Shown here in pieces: positions 61,096-64,000 of a DNA stretch of 64,000 bases. The DNA comes from Azophilus sp964638775 (GTDB lineage Bacteria > Pseudomonadota > Gammaproteobacteria > Pseudomonadales > Azotimanducaceae): assembly GCA_964638775.1 (NCBI GenBank), contig CAZWZH010000210.1, positions 1-64,000 on the forward strand. The letters run 5' to 3'. Made by a program: the position numbers and the translations under genes. The notes under the pieces are model-generated. The model worked only from the letters and a program-made list of their open reading frames with translations, ran no database searches and was not told where the DNA came from. Positions within the stretch are counted from its first letter, which is position 1, and each line of letters begins with the position of its first letter.

Positions 61096-61992
61096 ATGGA
61101 AGTTGACGACGACCTTTACCGCATCGGAACGGTAGCGAGCCTCACCGGCATCGCGGTCGAGCGCCTGCGTGCCTGGGATCGCCGCTACGGCCTGGCGCCC
61201 GCCCACCGGGCCGGCAAGACCCGCTTCTACAATCGGGCGCAGCTCGAACGATTGAAACGCATCAAGCAGCTCATCGACGAGGGTCAGCCGATTTCGAGCC
61301 TCGTCGACCTTTCCGATGAGCAGTTGGCCGGGCGGCTCAGCGCAAGCCACCGCATTACCGCATACAGGCCGCGCATCGGCCTGATCGGCCCGAACCTGCT
61401 CGTTCTGGAGCACGAGTCCGACAGCAACGCGGAGGTTACGGCCCGCTGGGCGAACATGAATGCCTTCACCGCCCATCCCGAAGCATCCCCGGCGCCGGAC
61501 ATCATCGCCGTGCAACTGCCGGTACTGCGCACACAACCCGTTGAACAGATTGAGGAAGCCTATCCCGAGGCACGCATCGTCGCGCTGTACCAGTTCGCCA
61601 CGGACAAACACCTGAACCGGGTGCGGGACCGGGGCGTCGCCGTGCTGCAATGGCCGGTGGGCTGGGCGGAGATCGAACAGGCGTGCTTCGCCGGATCATT
61701 GCGCCCGCAGCGGGCCGCGCGCACCGCACCGCGCCGATTCACCGATGAGCAGTTGATCGCCATTGCCGCCAGCACCAGGGATCCAAGCCAGTCGCCCCGG
61801 CACCTGGTTGAACTGATCACAGAACTGAACGCTTTCGCAGAATACACACTAGCCTGGCAGGAGGCTGACGAAGCTCCAGCCGGGGCAGCGGCACTGCACG
61901 AGCGCATCTACGGCGATGTGACCCATGCCCGGGCGCAACTCGAGGCGGCCCTTGAGGCGATGGCCGACGCGGAGGAACTGCTGGCCGGATAG
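61096..61992 (+). CDS. MerR/CarH-like transcriptional regulator
   Basis: The protein (298 aa from ATG 61096) has an N-terminal MerR HTH of CarH/LitR type: LYRIGTVASLTGIAVERLRA with the WDRRYGLAPAHR turn and KTRFYNRAQLERLKRIK. The C-terminal part is Rossmann-like (GLIGPNLLVLEHES, IIAVQLPVLRTQP, EARIVALYQFATDK), similar in outline to a cobalamin-binding domain but without the DxHxxG motif, so it probably does not bind B12. It has a rich operator-like leader. Confidence 0.82.
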   Translation: MEVDDDLYRIGTVASLTGIAVERLRAWDRRYGLAPAHRAGKTRFYNRAQLERLKRIKQLIDEGQPISSLVDLSDEQLAGRLSASHRITAYRPRIGLIGPNLLVLEHESDSNAEVTARWANMNAFTAHPEASPAPDIIAVQLPVLRTQPVEQIEEAYPEARIVALYQFATDKHLNRVRDRGVAVLQWPVGWAEIEQACFAGSLRPQRAARTAPRRFTDEQLIAIAASTRDPSQSPRHLVELITELNAFAEYTLAWQEADEAPAGAAALHERIYGDVTHARAQLEAALEAMADAEELLAG

Positions 61993-62049
61993 TTTCTTTT
62001 CAATCTGAACAAAACCCGGACAAAAATCGAAAAAAGTTTAAAATAGGGC

Positions 62050-62078
62050 TTGACAGCAGGTTTTGTACTGTACATAAT
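62050..62078 (+). promoter_or_regulatory. Strong sigma70-type promoter without an obvious downstream gene
   Basis: TTGACA (62050-62055), a 17-bp spacer and CATAAT (62073-62078) on the plus strand. The -35 is perfect. The next gene in this direction starts 1.4 kb downstream, and the intervening gene is antisense to it. Confidence 0.6.
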
Positions 62079-62085
62079 CCTCCCC

Positions 62086-62198
62086 CATTCAGTTACAAGG
62101 CGTGCCCGCAACTTCGACGCAGTCCTCCCTTTCAAGTGTCCTTCCCCCCAGAAGTGAAGTTGCTTTCAGAATCTCCCCCTTTCTGACACGCCTTTTTT
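62086..62198 (+). ncRNA. Candidate small RNA
   Basis: Transcription from the promoter at 62050-62078 would start near 62086. AAGGCGTG (62097-62104) can close with CACGCCTT (62187-62194), and TCAGAA with TTCTGA (62166-62171, 62181-62186). A TTTTTT run (62193-62198) follows the stem, as in intrinsic terminators. No open reading frame of note lies inside. It is a prediction from structure only. Confidence 0.4.
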
Positions 62199-62250
62199 CA
62201 GATCCTCAAACGCCCTCGCCTTCCTCTCCAAGGCGTTCGACCCGCCCGGA

Positions 62251-63261
62251 TCAGTCACCGCCAGACAGTAATTCCAGCGCGGTCCCGGCGCGCACCGACA
62301 CGCTGCTCTTGTAACTCTCCAGGTCGAAGTCGCCGCGCTTGCCCATCGCCCCGACCAGATACCGCTTGTAGACGCCCTGCCCGATCGCCGCCAGCCGCCA
62401 GTGGGAAAAGGCCCGGTAGTAGCCGATGCCTCCGAGGTCCCGCCCGGTCATCTGCTCGTAACGCTCGCTGATCGCTGCCCGGGACGGAAAGCCGCCGGCC
62501 GCGGTGGTGGCCTGTGCATCGGCCTCGCCGGGCGCGATCCAGGAGTTCAGCAGGTAACCGACGTCCGCCAGCGGGTCGCCGAGGGTGCAGAGTTCCCAGT
62601 CGAGCACGGCGCGCACGCGGCCGCCGCCCACGATCATGTTCCCGAGCCGGTAGTCGCCGTGCACGATGGCCGAACCGATCTGGTCCGGCATTTTCTCCTC
62701 CAGGATGCGCGCCGTTTCCTCCATCTCCGGTATCTCGTGGGTCTTCGATGCCTCCCACTGCCGCTTCCAGCGCTTGAGCTGACGCGCCAGGTACGCCTCC
62801 CGCCGGCCCAGGTCACCCAGGCCGACCGTATCCGGCTCCAGGTTGTGCAGCCGGGCGAGCACCCGGACGGCATGCATGCCGATCGCGAACCGCTGGTCTT
62901 CGGCGAGCCGCCCCGCCGCCCCGGCATCGTGCAGCACATCGCCCTCGACGAACGCCATGATGTAGAAGGGCGCGTCGTTCACGTCGGTATCGCGGCACAG
63001 GGCAATTGCCTTCGGCACCGGCACATCGGAATCCCTGAGCCCAAAGATGATCTTGTGCTCCCGGCCCATGTCGTGGGCGCTCTGCAGCACATGCCCGAGC
63101 GGCGGCCGGCGCAGCACCCAGGCGGAACCCGCCCGATCGGTGAAGCGGTAGGTCAGGTTGGAGTGTCCGCCAGCGATCAGGGAAAACTCCAACGGCGGTT
63201 CCAGATCCTCGAGACGCGCCGCGAGCCACTCGGTGACCCGCTCTTCGTTGATGCCTTCCAC
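62251..63261 (-). CDS. Aminoglycoside phosphotransferase-fold protein (ACAD10/11 N-domain-like)
   Basis: A 336-residue kinase-fold protein with FSLIAGGHSNLTYRFTD (nucleotide region), VLRRPPLG, IVHGDYRLGNMIV (catalytic loop Asp and Asn) and AVLDWELCTLGDPLADVGYL (DFG-like Asp). This matches the APH proteins of the human ACAD10/11 type, implicated in phosphorylating 4-hydroxyacyl-CoA. Here no acyl-CoA dehydrogenase is adjacent. It starts at ATG 63261. Confidence 0.88.
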   Translation of the reverse strand: MEGINEERVTEWLAARLEDLEPPLEFSLIAGGHSNLTYRFTDRAGSAWVLRRPPLGHVLQSAHDMGREHKIIFGLRDSDVPVPKAIALCRDTDVNDAPFYIMAFVEGDVLHDAGAAGRLAEDQRFAIGMHAVRVLARLHNLEPDTVGLGDLGRREAYLARQLKRWKRQWEASKTHEIPEMEETARILEEKMPDQIGSAIVHGDYRLGNMIVGGGRVRAVLDWELCTLGDPLADVGYLLNSWIAPGEADAQATTAAGGFPSRAAISERYEQMTGRDLGGIGYYRAFSHWRLAAIGQGVYKRYLVGAMGKRGDFDLESYKSSVSVRAGTALELLSGGD

Positions 63262-63467
63262 GCTCTTGTTCCATCCAATCCGGTGGAGTCAAATGTAAAC
63301 CTATTGAACGGCCGGGGGGAACCGCCGACCGGGCGCCATCGGCTCATTCGTCGTGGGAGGCGTCCCGAACGACTCATGTCAAAAACGCGCCTGTATTCGA
63401 CCTCCGGGCTTTCGCCACAGGCCGATAGGCGCTAGTCTGCCTGCGTCAGCGAAAAGGAGCCCGTTTC

Positions 63468-64000
63468 ATGTCCGCCGATGCCATCTACGACCTCATGCGC
63501 ACCCAGCGCGCCGTCCGCCGCCTGAAGCCGGACCCCATTCCGGACGACGTGCTGCAACGCATCATGCAGGCCGCCGCCTGGGCGCCCACCGGGGGCAACC
63601 GGCAGCCCTGGCGAATCGTGATGGTGCGCGACCGGGCCAGCAAGGAACGCATAGGCGAGCTGTATACGGTGCACTGGGACAATTTCGTCAAGATCTACAG
63701 GCAGCGCTGGGTAGACGCACCGGAGGAACGGCGGCAGAAGGAAGAACGCACCATCGCCGCAGGCGACTATCTCGCGGCCCATTTCGGGGATTGCCCGGTG
63801 GTGGCCGTGGTCTGTTTCAACCCCAACTTCATGGCCGTCACCGACGCCGACCAGGGCCGGGTTTCCGTGGTCGGCGGCGGGTCGGTCTACACCGCGGTCC
63901 AGAACCTGATGCTCGCCTGCCGCGCTGAGGGGGTCGGATGCGTGCTGACCACGCTGCTGTGCATGGACGAACCCGCCGTGCGCGAACTCCTCGGTATCGA
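63468..64000 (+). CDS. Nitroreductase family protein, 3' end outside window
   Basis: The frame opens at ATG 63468 (AAAGGAG upstream) and remains open to the end of the window (177 codons). It begins AIYDLMRTQRAVRRLKPDPI, then AAWAPTGGNRQPWRIVMVRD, the FMN-binding arginine and Gly-Asn region of nitroreductases, and GGGSVYTAVQNLMLACRAEG, then GVGCVLTTLL. It is a flavin-dependent NAD(P)H oxidoreductase of unknown substrate. Confidence 0.9.
   Translation, partial: MSADAIYDLMRTQRAVRRLKPDPIPDDVLQRIMQAAAWAPTGGNRQPWRIVMVRDRASKERIGELYTVHWDNFVKIYRQRWVDAPEERRQKEERTIAAGDYLAAHFGDCPVVAVVCFNPNFMAVTDADQGRVSVVGGGSVYTAVQNLMLACRAEGVGCVLTTLLCMDEPAVRELLGI

Overview
The window is about 64 kb of high-GC DNA (by eye mid-60s percent G+C) packed with catabolic and transport genes. 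Three TonB-dependent receptors, lipoprotein and Sec-type secreted proteins, c-type cytochromes and a proteobacterial style of gene content point to a Gram-negative proteobacterium, most likely a gammaproteobacterium; no rRNA or tRNA gene was seen, so this is an inference. The left edge cuts a TetR regulator and the right edge cuts a nitroreductase.

Layout. 1-8 kb: TetR fragment, diheme cytochrome c, enoyl-CoA hydratase, a CDF metal exporter with DgkA and HyuA, and a convergent NTF2-like/HyuB pair. 8-13.4 kb: a 762-residue protein of unknown function, then a three-gene set (aconitase-type large and small subunits plus a PEP-mutase/isocitrate-lyase family lyase) that resembles a 2,3-dimethylmalate-type module. 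13.4-32.8 kb: a long minus-strand operon (MFS, HyuA, HyuB, TonB receptor, ABC permease, binding protein, ABC ATPase) that has been broken up by later arrivals. 32.9-48.7 kb: PQQ-type dehydrogenase, Rieske oxygenase, a broken crotonase/FAD-oxidoreductase junction, MFS, DUF3604 protein, two closely related TonB receptors flanking an MFS gene, and a double carboxymuconolactone-decarboxylase-like protein. 48.7-50.5 kb: an AT-rich patch with one small winged-helix gene. 50.6-64 kb: two transporters, quinone-oxidoreductase-like protein, a YefM-YoeB toxin-antitoxin pair, a second DUF3604 gene in an operon with PhyH and acyl-CoA synthetase genes, a MerR-type regulator, an aminoglycoside-phosphotransferase-fold protein and the nitroreductase.

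The most unusual part is 14.9-20.3 kb. Two plus-strand genes sit inside the interrupted ABC operon: a DUF4143-type AAA ATPase and, overlapping it by four bases, a 1357-residue protein with an N-terminal STAND/NACHT-like P-loop NTPase and a C-terminal PD-(D/E)XK-like nuclease motif. A perfect 38-bp palindrome stands just in front of the first start codon, and the pair is bracketed by a direct duplication of the neighbouring DNA (about 89% identical over about 186 bp). A second DUF4143 ATPase, also with a palindrome at its start codon and with the same GAGT/ACTC arms, has entered the same operon between permease and binding-protein genes. I read this as a candidate two-gene defence system plus related mobile ATPases.

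Other structure not explained by ordinary genes: a 184-bp element with 22-bp terminal inverted repeats and internal hairpins (13454-13637), a second duplication-bracketed AT-rich insertion (48.6-50.4 kb), an orphan sigma70-type promoter with a possible small RNA (62050-62198), and a folded leader plus four 19-bp tandem repeats before the MerR gene.
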